A stretch of 64,000 nt of DNA from NCBI RefSeq assembly GCF_001046895.1, contig NZ_CAQI01000059.1:62001-126000 (forward strand), in the 5' to 3' direction. How positions within the stretch are numbered: position 1 is the stretch's first letter; the number at the start of each line of letters is the position of its first letter. Origin of the DNA: Pseudarthrobacter siccitolerans (GTDB taxonomy: Bacteria; Actinomycetota; Actinomycetes; Actinomycetales; Micrococcaceae). The notes beneath the pieces are model-generated. The model worked only from the letters and a program-made list of their open reading frames with translations. It was not told the origin of the DNA and made no database searches. Below are positions 8,462-16,730 of the stretch, piece after piece. A program made the translations under genes and the position numbers.

Positions 8462-8490
8462 AGGCGCCTTCCGCAAGGAAGGCGCCTTTA
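8461..8490. terminator. Bidirectional intrinsic terminator
   Basis: A 12-bp perfect stem (8461-8472 with 8477-8488) closes a GCAA tetraloop and is followed by T residues. It lies between the convergent genes at 8201 and 8494 and can serve both. Confidence 0.85.
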
Positions 8491-8493
8491 GGC

Positions 8494-8697
8494 TTACCAG
8501 GCCTGGTGTTCGCGGGTCAGGCCGAAGGGAACGGCCTCGCTGAGCGCCACGGTGAACTTGTCCACACCGTGGCGGGTGACCAGGATGCCGTGCCGCTTCT
8601 CGGCCAGGGCGTGGGCCTTGGCGGCCGTGACGGCGGCATCGAGCTCGCTGTCCATGCTCTGGCGGTCGGCAACGGTGAGGGTCAGTGGGAAGTTCAT
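8494..8697 (-). CDS. Small hypothetical protein
   Basis: A 67-residue protein reading MNFPLTLTVADRQSMDSELD at the start. It has an alanine-rich helix (AAVTAAKAHALAEKRHG) and a beta-like tail (ILVTRHGVDKFTVALSEAV). No domain is recognised. The ATG at 8697 is preferred to the longer frame at 8742 because the extra residues are proline-rich and unlike a protein start. It ends at the terminator 8461-8490. It could be a small stress or regulatory protein, but nothing in the sequence says so. Confidence 0.6.
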   Translation of the reverse strand: MNFPLTLTVADRQSMDSELDAAVTAAKAHALAEKRHGILVTRHGVDKFTVALSEAVPFGLTREHQAW

Positions 8698-9008
8698 GGG
8701 TCTAGCCTTTGTGTGTTGGGGGTAGGGGGTCATATCTAACACCTGCGCTCCCCAAGGCTGCAGACGAAGTTGGGCACCTTTGTGCCCAGTTCATAATGCC
8801 GGAGTAATCGATCACCAGCAACTTGAAAAATCAAGTAATAAGTCTCCGCAGGTCAAAAGCGTGGCGGCTTGAGGGTGGGTCGGGCAATTACGGGCGCCAA
8901 AGCACCGTGAATTAGAGTTGGACAGGAGTGGAAGCTGTTTCCGGACGGCTCCGATGCCCCTGAACCAGCCATGCGGCAGAACCCAGCCACCAGCACAACA
9001 CCACACGT

Positions 9009-10343
9009 GTGCCACGACCTGACAAGGATCCCGCCATTTCCACGGACGCTTTCTTCGGCAATCTCACCCGGATCCGCAACGTCATCCTTCCCGAGCCCGC
9101 CCGGAACCTGCTGAACACCGGCCGCGGACTGCTGGGCGGCTTCATCGTGGTGCACCTGGTCTTCCTGGTCTTCGCCGCCTCCCTCTCACTCCGCGGTGAA
9201 GCGTTCAGCGATACCTTCATCTACCGCGACTGGGCCATGGCGGGCTTCGACGACGCCAACCTGACCGGCGGCCCCAGCCCCTGGGTCTACCCCATCCTGG
9301 CGCTGATCCCTATGGCAATCGCCGGGATCGCGGGGCCGGGACCGTTCTTCTTCCTTTGGGTCCTGATGACCACCCTGCTCAACGGCTGGGCCCTGCTGAA
9401 GCTGACCAACCGCGGCCGCGACCAAAACGCTATCCCCGCGGGCTGGTGGTGGCTGGCGTTCACCTTCCTGATGGGCTGGCTGGGCTTCGCCCGAGTGGAC
9501 GGCCTCACCGCACCGCTGGTCCTGGTGGCCCTCGCCTACGGTGTGGCCCGGCCCTTCATCGCCTCCATCCTTCTGGCCATCGGCACCTGGGTGAAGGTCT
9601 GGCCTGCGGCCATCATGCTGGCGCTGTTCGCCGTGGTCCGGAACCGGATCCTGGTGGTCCTTGCCGGAATCACGACGACGGCGGGCGTCATTGCGCTGGC
9701 AGCAGCAGTCGGCAGCGTTCCCAAGTTGCTGAACTTCCTCACCCAGCAGGGCGACCGCGGCATGCAGCTTGAGGCCACCTTTACCACGCCCTGGCTCTGG
9801 CTGTCCGTCCTGAACGTGGGCGGCTCCCGGATGTACATGAACACGGACATCAACTCCATGCAGGTGGACGGACCCGGCACCGCCCTGATGTCCGTGCTGA
9901 TGCAGCCCCTCCTGGTCCTGGCCGCACTGCTGGTGGCCGGGCTGACGTTCTGGGCGCTGCACAACGGAAAAATCAGCGGCGGCGTGGACCGCACCGAGCT
10001 GCTCCTCGCCGGTGCACTCACCCTCGCCACGGCGTTTGTGGTCTTCAACAAGGTGGGGTCCCCGCAGTTCATGGTGTGGCTGGCCCCGGCTGTCGCCGTC
10101 GGGCTGGCCCACAGCTGGCGGGAATGGCAGGTGCCGGCTGCCATGCTGATCACCATCGCCACCGCCACCTACTTCATTTACCCGCTGTTCTACGACGCCC
10201 TCAGCCACAACAACCCGTGGATGGCGCTGGTGCTGACCATCCGCAACGTCCTGCTGGTGGTGCTGTTCCTCTGGAGCGTCCGGCGCCTCTACCTGCTGGG
10301 CAAGAAGACCCCCGCAGCCGCTCCCGCGCTGAAGGAGTCCTAA
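9009..10343 (+). CDS. Polytopic glycosyltransferase, GT87/DUF2029-type (paralogue 1)
   Basis: A 444-residue membrane protein with about ten hydrophobic segments, related to polyprenyl-phosphate-mannose-dependent glycosyltransferases (GT87, PimE/DUF2029 group) that build lipid-linked mannans on the outer face of the membrane. It contains an early acidic pair typical of GT-C enzymes (FSDTFIYRDWAMAGFDDANL), a GTWVKVWPAAIM segment and VVFNKVGSPQFMVWLAP. The next gene is a tandem paralogue that shares RGMQLEATF and the last motif. The GTG at 9009 lacks a Shine-Dalgarno, whereas an in-frame ATT at 9036 has AAGGA seven bases upstream, so the true start may be 9036. Confidence 0.85.
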   Translation: MPRPDKDPAISTDAFFGNLTRIRNVILPEPARNLLNTGRGLLGGFIVVHLVFLVFAASLSLRGEAFSDTFIYRDWAMAGFDDANLTGGPSPWVYPILALIPMAIAGIAGPGPFFFLWVLMTTLLNGWALLKLTNRGRDQNAIPAGWWWLAFTFLMGWLGFARVDGLTAPLVLVALAYGVARPFIASILLAIGTWVKVWPAAIMLALFAVVRNRILVVLAGITTTAGVIALAAAVGSVPKLLNFLTQQGDRGMQLEATFTTPWLWLSVLNVGGSRMYMNTDINSMQVDGPGTALMSVLMQPLLVLAALLVAGLTFWALHNGKISGGVDRTELLLAGALTLATAFVVFNKVGSPQFMVWLAPAVAVGLAHSWREWQVPAAMLITIATATYFIYPLFYDALSHNNPWMALVLTIRNVLLVVLFLWSVRRLYLLGKKTPAAAPALKES

Positions 10344-10371
10344 GATTTCCCCGAAGTTCTTTGACCGCCTG

Positions 10372-11625
10372 GTGACGCTCCGCACCAGAGTCCTCCCGGC
10401 CAAGGTGGTGGACTGGTTCGCCCGCCCGTCCAGCGTCTGGTGGGGCTTCGCCGTCGTCCATCTCTACTTCCTGGGCTGGATGGCGTCCTTTTTTCTCAAT
10501 GGCGATACCTTCAGCGACACCGAGCAGTACCGCCAATGGGCCCAGGACGGCTACAACCCGCAGGACCTCAACGGCAAAATCAGCCCCTGGGTGTACCCGG
10601 TGCTGGCCCAGCTCCCCATCTTCCTCGCGAACATCGCCGGGCCAAGCGTGTACCTGCTCGTGTGGTTCCTGATCATCACAGCCCTCAACGCGGTGGGGCT
10701 GGCTTTCCTGACGCGCGGGCCGCGGAAGGTGAGCGGCATCGCGCCCGCCTGGTGGTGGCTGTTCTTCACCGTGTTTATGGGCTACCTCAGCTTTGCGCGG
10801 GTGGAGGGCATCACCGCCCCCATCGTGCTGATCGCGCTGCTGTATGCGGCCCAACGGCCTGTGGTGGCCGGTGTCCTGCTCAGCATCGCCACCTGGATCA
10901 AGGTATGGCCGGCGGCCGTGCTGGTGCCCATTGTGATTGCCAGCCGGAAGCGGATCCAGGTGGTCCTCGCCGGCGTCGCGGTGACTGCCGTGGTGGCGCT
11001 GGGAACGTGGCTGTCCGGCGGTCTGCGGCACATCCTGGACTTCCTCCTGAACCAGGGAGAGCGGGGCATGCAGCTGGAGGCCACCTTCTCCACGCCATGG
11101 GTGTGGCTGAGTGTCTTCAACATCGCGGGTTCGAAGATGGCGGACAACACCGCCATCAACTCCACCGAGGTCTACGGCCCGGGCGCCGGCACGGCAGCGT
11201 TCCTGATGCAGCCCCTGCTGATCCTCGCGGCGGTGGGAGCCGCCATCCTGCTGGTCCGTGCGTTGAACCGCGGCGCGGAGCGGGAGGAGCTGTTCCTTGA
11301 AGGTTCGCTCATGATGGTCACCGCGTTCATTGTGTTCAACAAGGTGGGGTCCCCGCAGTTCATCATCTGGCTGGCGCCGGTGATCATCGCCGGCCTCACG
11401 CATGACTGGAACAGGTGGAAGGTCCCGGCGGCCCTGCTGATGGGTATCGCCATCACCACGTTCGTGATCTACCCGCTCTTCTACACTCCGCTCATCCACG
11501 CCCACCCGGTGATGGCCGCGATCCTTACCACCCGCAATGTGCTCCTGGTGGTGCTGTTGTGGTGGTCCGTAAAACGGACGGCGGAACTGGGCCGGAAGCC
11601 TGCCGCGGTGCCCGCAGGCGCCTAG
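10372..11625 (+). CDS. Polytopic glycosyltransferase, GT87/DUF2029-type (paralogue 2)
   Basis: A 417-residue tandem paralogue of the preceding gene, with the same membrane layout and conserved segments (FSDTEQYRQWAQDGYNPQDL, IATWIKVWPAAVLV, VVFNKVGSPQFIIWLAP). It is expected to transfer a sugar, probably mannose, from a polyprenyl-phosphate donor in cell-envelope glycan synthesis. The annotated GTG at 10372 has no ribosome binding site. An in-frame ATT at 10345 has GAAGGAG seven bases upstream, inside the end of paralogue 1, and would add nine residues that align with the ATT start of paralogue 1. It is convergent with the MptB-like gene. Confidence 0.85.
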   Translation: MTLRTRVLPAKVVDWFARPSSVWWGFAVVHLYFLGWMASFFLNGDTFSDTEQYRQWAQDGYNPQDLNGKISPWVYPVLAQLPIFLANIAGPSVYLLVWFLIITALNAVGLAFLTRGPRKVSGIAPAWWWLFFTVFMGYLSFARVEGITAPIVLIALLYAAQRPVVAGVLLSIATWIKVWPAAVLVPIVIASRKRIQVVLAGVAVTAVVALGTWLSGGLRHILDFLLNQGERGMQLEATFSTPWVWLSVFNIAGSKMADNTAINSTEVYGPGAGTAAFLMQPLLILAAVGAAILLVRALNRGAEREELFLEGSLMMVTAFIVFNKVGSPQFIIWLAPVIIAGLTHDWNRWKVPAALLMGIAITTFVIYPLFYTPLIHAHPVMAAILTTRNVLLVVLLWWSVKRTAELGRKPAAVPAGA

Positions 11626-11658
11626 TCCGCGGCCCGGGCCCGGTCATCCAGGCCCCGG

Positions 11659-13254
11659 TCAGTTGCTGCGCGACGCCTGGAATTTTTCCCACCGGTCCAG
11701 GCTCCAGTTCCAGCCCCGCTTGGCAAGGTCCCACGGCTTGGCTTCGATAAGCAGCTTTCGTGTATGCACGTCGAGGAATAGAAGGTAGAACGTGAATGCC
11801 AGGGCGGTAATGAATGCCAGCGAGGAGGCGTCGATGGGCAGTTCCACGAAGGACCATACCGAGAGCTGGTCCTGCGCCCCGAACACCACAAAGAACGTCA
11901 CGGCCACGTAGAAGGACCTGATCTGCCAGTCGTCGCGGATGCCGGTGACGGCCAGGAACGGGATGAACCAAAGGATGTACCAGGGCTGGATGATGGGTGA
12001 GAGCATCACCACGGCGGTGAACGCCAGGGCCATCCGCCGCACCGCCCGCGAGTAGTCGCCGCGGAACATCAGCAGCAGGACCAGCCCGATGGCGGCATAC
12101 TTCATGCCGGTCCGCAGCAGGGTGGCGAAGGTGCCGCCGGGCAGCCCCAGCACGTTGGCCAGGAACTCCACCTGCTGGCCGAGGAAGCCCGAGGGCGAGT
12201 AGCCGGTGTAGCCGGGGGTGGGGTCCATGATGGCCCAGGTCCAGCCTAGTCCGAGGTTGTACGGAATCCCGCTCACAGCCAGGACGCTGAAGCTGATTCC
12301 CGCCGTCGCACCCCAGATCAGGAACTTGCGCGGCCAGGAGGCGGACGGGCCGGCCCACATCACCCCGATGAACGGCAGCAGGAGCACCGTAATGGGTTTG
12401 ATGCCGATGGACGCCGTGACCAGGAGGATGCCCAGCAGGTAGCGGCGCGTGGCGGCGAAGTAGACCCCGGCGACGGCCAGCCCCACCATCAGTGCGTCGT
12501 TGTGGGCGCTGGCGATGAAGCTGATCAGGAACAGGGGGTTTGCCACGGCGATCCACAGTGCCCGCGCCCCGTTGATGCCGTGCAGTTCCGCGAGTTTGGG
12601 CACGTAGATCACGCAGAGCAGGACACCCACGCCGGCCAGGAGGCGGAAGAGCAGCACGGACGCGTCCGGCTGGGCGCCAGTCAGCCCGACGACGGCACGC
12701 GCCAGCCAGAGGAAGTACGGGCCGTAGGGGGTCCTGTTTTCGGCCCAGGCGGGATCCGCGCCGAGCGCAAACCAGTTGTTGAGCGTGGAGATGCCCACCT
12801 GGTACGGGTTCTGGCCTTCCATCACCAGCCTGCCCTGGCCGGTATAGGCGTAGACGTCACGGGAGAAGACCGGCACACAAAAGAGGAGCGGCAGGGACCA
12901 GGCGGAGATGGCAATGACAACCCACCGCAACGAGGAGGCGCCCCAGTCGGCAAGGCGCTGCCCCAGCCGGAGCCACGAGCGCATCAGCACCATGGCGCCC
13001 ACCGTCAGCAGCACCGTGGACACCGTGACGCCCCAGCCCTCGGTGCGCAGTGCGATGACAATGGGCTGGCGGATCATGGGCGAACCGTTGGCGATCCAGC
13101 CGGTGCCGATCGAGCCCACGAACATCATCAGGGCGCCGAGGAATCCTTCAATGGTTGCCACGTAGGCCCGGCGCTTGGCAGGCTCGGCCACCGCAGTAGC
13201 CGGCGAGCCCGGCTGGCTTGCCGACGTCCCGGGGGGTGCACCGCCTGCCGTCAT
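11659..13254 (-). CDS. MptB-like polyprenyl-phosphomannose-dependent alpha-1,6-mannosyltransferase
   Basis: A 531-residue GT-C-type membrane enzyme with a Pro/Ala-rich cytoplasmic N-terminus (residues 1-30) and about 12 membrane segments. The loop after the second to third segments has FSRDVYAYTGQGRLVMEGQN, where the acidic residue and Tyr-rich motif match MptA/MptB, and ENRTPYGPYFLWLA follows near residue 155. MptA/B extend the alpha-1,6-mannan core of lipomannan in corynebacteria and mycobacteria. Two further GT87-type enzymes converge on it, so this is probably a lipomannan or wall-mannan locus. It is divergent from the sulP gene. The precise linkage made is inferred from the family. Confidence 0.85.
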   Translation of the reverse strand: MTAGGAPPGTSASQPGSPATAVAEPAKRRAYVATIEGFLGALMMFVGSIGTGWIANGSPMIRQPIVIALRTEGWGVTVSTVLLTVGAMVLMRSWLRLGQRLADWGASSLRWVVIAISAWSLPLLFCVPVFSRDVYAYTGQGRLVMEGQNPYQVGISTLNNWFALGADPAWAENRTPYGPYFLWLARAVVGLTGAQPDASVLLFRLLAGVGVLLCVIYVPKLAELHGINGARALWIAVANPLFLISFIASAHNDALMVGLAVAGVYFAATRRYLLGILLVTASIGIKPITVLLLPFIGVMWAGPSASWPRKFLIWGATAGISFSVLAVSGIPYNLGLGWTWAIMDPTPGYTGYSPSGFLGQQVEFLANVLGLPGGTFATLLRTGMKYAAIGLVLLLMFRGDYSRAVRRMALAFTAVVMLSPIIQPWYILWFIPFLAVTGIRDDWQIRSFYVAVTFFVVFGAQDQLSVWSFVELPIDASSLAFITALAFTFYLLFLDVHTRKLLIEAKPWDLAKRGWNWSLDRWEKFQASRSN

Positions 13255-13443
13255 GTCTGTTGGTCCCCTACTTCGTTACGGCGCTGGCTGCACCAGCGAA
13301 AAGGCCGCCCTGCAACCTGGCTATTTTATCAGCCGCGATTCCGCCTGCCCCCGGATGACGTCCCCCTCTCCCATAGGGGTAATCTTGAACCCGCAGCCGA
13401 AAGTCACCCGGCGCATCCCCTTTCCACCCCCTGGAGCCGCTCC

Positions 13444-14943
13444 TTGGCTGTCGCCGACCGCCCCCGCCCTCTTCGGCAACCGATCACGGTTCGCACAGCC
13501 CTCCGCTCGCCACGGCAGCTTTCCCGCGAAGTCCTGGCGGGAATGGTCACTACCTTGGCATTGGTCCCGGAAGTAATCTCCTTCTCGATCGTTGCCGGGG
13601 TTGATCCCATGGTGAGCCTTGTGGCCTCCATCGTGCTGGCCCTGGCCATGTCGATCCTTGGCGGCCGGCCCGGGATGGTGACGGCCGCAGCAGGCTCTGT
13701 CGCCTTGGTGATCGCCCCGCTCGTGCATGAGCATGGTGTCCAGTATGTTTTGCCGGCGGTGCTCCTGGCCGGTGTGATCCAGGTGGTCTTTGGACTGGCG
13801 GGGCTGGCACGCCTGATGCGGTTCATTCCGCGGTCGGTGATGATCGGATTCGTCAACGCCCTGGGTGTGCTGATCTTCGTAGCGCAGGTGCCCCACGTCC
13901 TCAACGTCCCCTGGCCCGCCTACATCCTGTTCGCCCTGACACTGGCCATTATTTTCATCCTTCCTCGGTTCACCAAGGTGGTCCCGTCGCCGCTGGTGGC
14001 CATCGTCGTCGTCACTGCGATTGTTATCGTCGCCGGCGTCGCAGTACCGAACGTTTCGGACGAGGGCCCGCTCACCGGCCAGATGCCGGGCATCACCCCT
14101 TTCCAGGTTCCGCTGACCCTCGAAACCTTCCAACTGGTTTTGCCCACTGCGCTGAGCGTGGCGTTCGTCGGCCTCATGGAGACCCTCCTCACGGCGAAAC
14201 TCGTCGATGACATCACGGACACGCCGTCGCACAAGGGCCGCGAGTCCTGGGGCTTGGGCGTCTCGAATATCCTTGCCGGCTTCTACGGCGGCATCGCCGG
14301 CTGCGCGATGATCGGCCAGACCGTCCTGAATGTGAAGACCGGCCAGGCGCGGACCCGGATTTCGACAATCGTGGCGGGGCTTTTCCTGCTGGCGCTTGTG
14401 ACCGGGCTCAGCCCGGTCATGGACCAGATCCCCATGGTGGCCCTTGCCGCGGTCATGATGGTGGTTGCTGTCACCACCGTCGACTGGCACAGCGTCAAGC
14501 CGTCCACCCTGAAAAGGATGCCCCTGCCGGAGACAATCGTCATGGTTGTCACCGTGGCCGTAGTGGTCCTCACCGGAAACCTCGCCTATGGCGTCCTCGT
14601 CGGCGTCGTGCTCGCGATGGTCCTGTTTGCTCGCCGGGTGGCACACGTCATCAGCGTTGACCGTACAGTTGCCGGCGACGGCGAAAGCGTGCACTACGAC
14701 GTGGTGGGGCCGCTGTTCTTCGGGAGCAGCAATGACCTCGTGGAGCATTTCGCCTACGCCGACGACCCGGAGACGGTGACCATCGATTTGAGCCGCGCGC
14801 AGATCTGGGATGCTTCTACTGTCGCAGCCCTGGATTCGATCGAAACGAAATACGAGGCGCACGGGGCCACTGTGACCATCCGGGGGCTTGATGAGCGCAG
14901 CAGCGGCTTCCACCGCCGCCTCAGCGGACACTTGGGTGCTTGA
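13444..14943 (+). CDS. SulP-family inorganic anion transporter with STAS domain
   Basis: A 499-residue SulP/SLC26 transporter. The membrane domain spans about residues 20-400 (LSREVLAGMVTTLALVPEVI, PRSVMIGFVNALGVLIF, GFYGGIAGCAMIGQTVLN). A short STAS domain occupies about 410-495 (VHYDVVGPLFFGSSNDLVEH, VTIDLSRAQIWDASTVAALD). Members carry sulfate, bicarbonate or other anions; the substrate cannot be assigned. The start is taken as TTG 13444, preceded by GGAG seven bases upstream; the frame is open much further upstream but that part has no conserved content. It stands alone, divergent from the MptB-like gene and convergent with the GGDEF gene. Confidence 0.9.
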   Translation: MAVADRPRPLRQPITVRTALRSPRQLSREVLAGMVTTLALVPEVISFSIVAGVDPMVSLVASIVLALAMSILGGRPGMVTAAAGSVALVIAPLVHEHGVQYVLPAVLLAGVIQVVFGLAGLARLMRFIPRSVMIGFVNALGVLIFVAQVPHVLNVPWPAYILFALTLAIIFILPRFTKVVPSPLVAIVVVTAIVIVAGVAVPNVSDEGPLTGQMPGITPFQVPLTLETFQLVLPTALSVAFVGLMETLLTAKLVDDITDTPSHKGRESWGLGVSNILAGFYGGIAGCAMIGQTVLNVKTGQARTRISTIVAGLFLLALVTGLSPVMDQIPMVALAAVMMVVAVTTVDWHSVKPSTLKRMPLPETIVMVVTVAVVVLTGNLAYGVLVGVVLAMVLFARRVAHVISVDRTVAGDGESVHYDVVGPLFFGSSNDLVEHFAYADDPETVTIDLSRAQIWDASTVAALDSIETKYEAHGATVTIRGLDERSSGFHRRLSGHLGA

Positions 14944-14961
14944 CCCGGCTGCTTGACCGGC

Positions 14962-16113
14962 CTAGCGCATCCCATCACTGCGGGCTGTACGGTTCCTGCC
15001 CAGTGACTTGGCCAGGTACAAGGCCCCGTCCGCGGCGGCGATGAGGACCTCCACGTCTGTAGTGCCGGCGTCGTAGGTGGAAATTCCGTAGCTCGCGGTA
15101 GGCATTTCCATCCCGTCCATTGCCGGGGCCGCGGCCAGGCGCCGGCTGATCTCCTCGGCAATGTTTTCTGCCCGCTCCGCGTTGGTCCCGGGCAGGAAGA
15201 GGACAAACTCTTCGCCGCCGTACCGCCCCACCAGGTCGGTGGACCGGACAGTGGCGGTGCACGCATCGGCGAAGGACTGCAGAGCGAGGTCGCCCGCGGC
15301 ATGGCCGTAGGTATCGTTGACGGACTTAAAGTGGTCCAGGTCGGCCAGGATCAGGGTGCCCGAACCGCGCGTGGTGCTGTGGTCCGCCAACTGCTCGGCC
15401 GCCAGGTCCAGGAAGGCCTTCCGGTTGAGCAGCCCGGTGAGGTCGTCACGGGAGGCCACCACGCGCAGTGCCCTGGTCTGCTGTTCGCTGCTCAGCGCGG
15501 CCATGCTGAACGAGACCACCACCAGCAGCACCATGGTCACCATGGTGGTCACCGCGGAACCAAAGAACGTGACGAACGTAGGCCCGTGCTGGCCTTCCAC
15601 CAGGAACGCCAGCCAGCGCAGGAAGTAGAAGGCGGAGAGGCCGCCGGCCGCCACGGCCATGGGAATCCGCACACGCGAATATCCCGGTTCCAGGCGCCAC
15701 AGTTCGTGGGACGCAAGCCCGATGGTCAGGCTCATGGCACCCAGGAAGACGGGACCGCCGGACCAGGTGTTGGTGGCGGGGTTGTCCAGGACGGAAGCAA
15801 CCAGGGTGACTAGCGGAATCCCCGTGAAGGCCCATTTAAGGGGCGGGACGGTCCGCAGCGAACGCGCACCTGCCCAGACCGCCACGCCGCCGTGGACCAG
15901 CAGGACGTTGCCCACCGGATTGGCCCAGACCTGGTGCGGTGTGCCATCCAGCAGGAAGCACGCGGATCCGGCGAGGAAAAACACCAGGGCCAGGCACCAC
16001 CAGCCGCTGTACGGCGAGCGCGTGATCCGGTACGCGGAGAAGTAAAAGAGGAACACCAGAACCAGGGCCATCAGCCCGAACGCGATTCTCAGGGTCGCGG
16101 TATCCAGAACCAT
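14962..16113 (-). CDS. Membrane diguanylate cyclase (GGDEF)
   Basis: A 383-residue protein with about six to seven N-terminal membrane segments (residues 1-210) and a C-terminal GGDEF domain (about 215-380). The signature is GGEEF, so the cyclase site is intact, and RSTD five residues before it is a complete RxxD inhibitory site. It should make cyclic di-GMP and be inhibited by it. There is no sensory domain beyond the membrane region. The start chosen is the ATG at 16113 behind GGGGGAC; a GTG at 16164 gives a longer form. It is convergent with sulP. No c-di-GMP phosphodiesterase or effector lies in the window. Confidence 0.92.
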   Translation of the reverse strand: MVLDTATLRIAFGLMALVLVFLFYFSAYRITRSPYSGWWCLALVFFLAGSACFLLDGTPHQVWANPVGNVLLVHGGVAVWAGARSLRTVPPLKWAFTGIPLVTLVASVLDNPATNTWSGGPVFLGAMSLTIGLASHELWRLEPGYSRVRIPMAVAAGGLSAFYFLRWLAFLVEGQHGPTFVTFFGSAVTTMVTMVLLVVVSFSMAALSSEQQTRALRVVASRDDLTGLLNRKAFLDLAAEQLADHSTTRGSGTLILADLDHFKSVNDTYGHAAGDLALQSFADACTATVRSTDLVGRYGGEEFVLFLPGTNAERAENIAEEISRRLAAAPAMDGMEMPTASYGISTYDAGTTDVEVLIAAADGALYLAKSLGRNRTARSDGMR

Positions 16114-16256
16114 GTAACCGAAGTCCCCCCGATGCGGAAAAGCGTGCTGCCCCAAGTATTGCACCGGGTCCGCGGGCCTGTCAGGAGAACCGCGGCGGGG
16201 CGTGCAGGGCCTAAAGTTGTCTGATAGCCCGCAGGACCATCCCGAAAGGCAGAACC

Positions 16257-16493
16257 GTGCTCCTTCTCTTCGGTTTCAAGACAGTGCTTAAAGCCCTGCC
16301 CGGCAAGCCCGCCACGTGCCGGAACTGCGGATCCTTCGTCCACCACCACCTGGAGGAGCGGGCCACCAAGTTCACGCTGTTCTTCATCCCGGTGTTCACC
16401 ACCTCGCGGTCGTACCGCATCACGTGCACCAACTGCGGCTTCGTCTCGGGCATCTCAGCCCGGCAGCGGCGGGCGCTGGAGCAGCGCCGCTAA
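16257..16493 (+). CDS. Small zinc-ribbon protein
   Basis: A 78-residue protein starting at GTG 16257. Two CxxC knuckles, CRNC near residue 21 and CTNC near residue 57, flank a hydrophobic segment (KFTLFFIPVFTTSRSYRITC). This is the arrangement of small zinc-ribbon proteins widely annotated in Actinobacteria, probably associated with the membrane or a partner protein. A basic tail (RQRRALEQRR) ends it. It is divergent from the GGDEF gene. Function is unknown. Confidence 0.8.
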   Translation: MLLLFGFKTVLKALPGKPATCRNCGSFVHHHLEERATKFTLFFIPVFTTSRSYRITCTNCGFVSGISARQRRALEQRR

Positions 16494-16582
16494 ACAAACC
16501 TCTGGCGGATCAGGCAAGCCACAGCTACAGTAAGACCCGGACCCGATACCGGTCCCCGCTGCTGGAGAGGGAGGTGTTTTTG

Positions 16583-16663
16583 ATGACTGTCACTGTCGCT
16601 CGCCCTGAGCGCTCCGCACCCATCACTCAAACCCTTTCCCTGCACCGCACCTTCGCCGCCTGA
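16583..16663 (+). CDS. Candidate 26-residue leader peptide upstream of rsgA
   Basis: A 26-codon frame (start MTVTVARPERSAP, end HRTFAA) follows a strong ribosome binding site GAGAGGGAGG and ends 67 bases before rsgA. Such a strong site in front of so short a frame suggests a leader peptide or a small protein. No regulatory residue run (for example Cys or Trp) stands out, so what it would sense is unclear. Confidence 0.4.
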   Translation: MTVTVARPERSAPITQTLSLHRTFAA

Positions 16664-16730
16664 CCAGCGGAGCGCCGAACACCAAGGCCGTCAGTGGCCG
16701 GTGCGCAGGGGCATACCCCGAGGTATCACA

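Noticed and set aside
8771..8788. TGGGCAC-4-GTGCCCA hairpin in the 8743-9008 gap
   Set aside because: It has only seven-base arms, no T run and no relation to a start codon; it is too weak to call as an operator or terminator.
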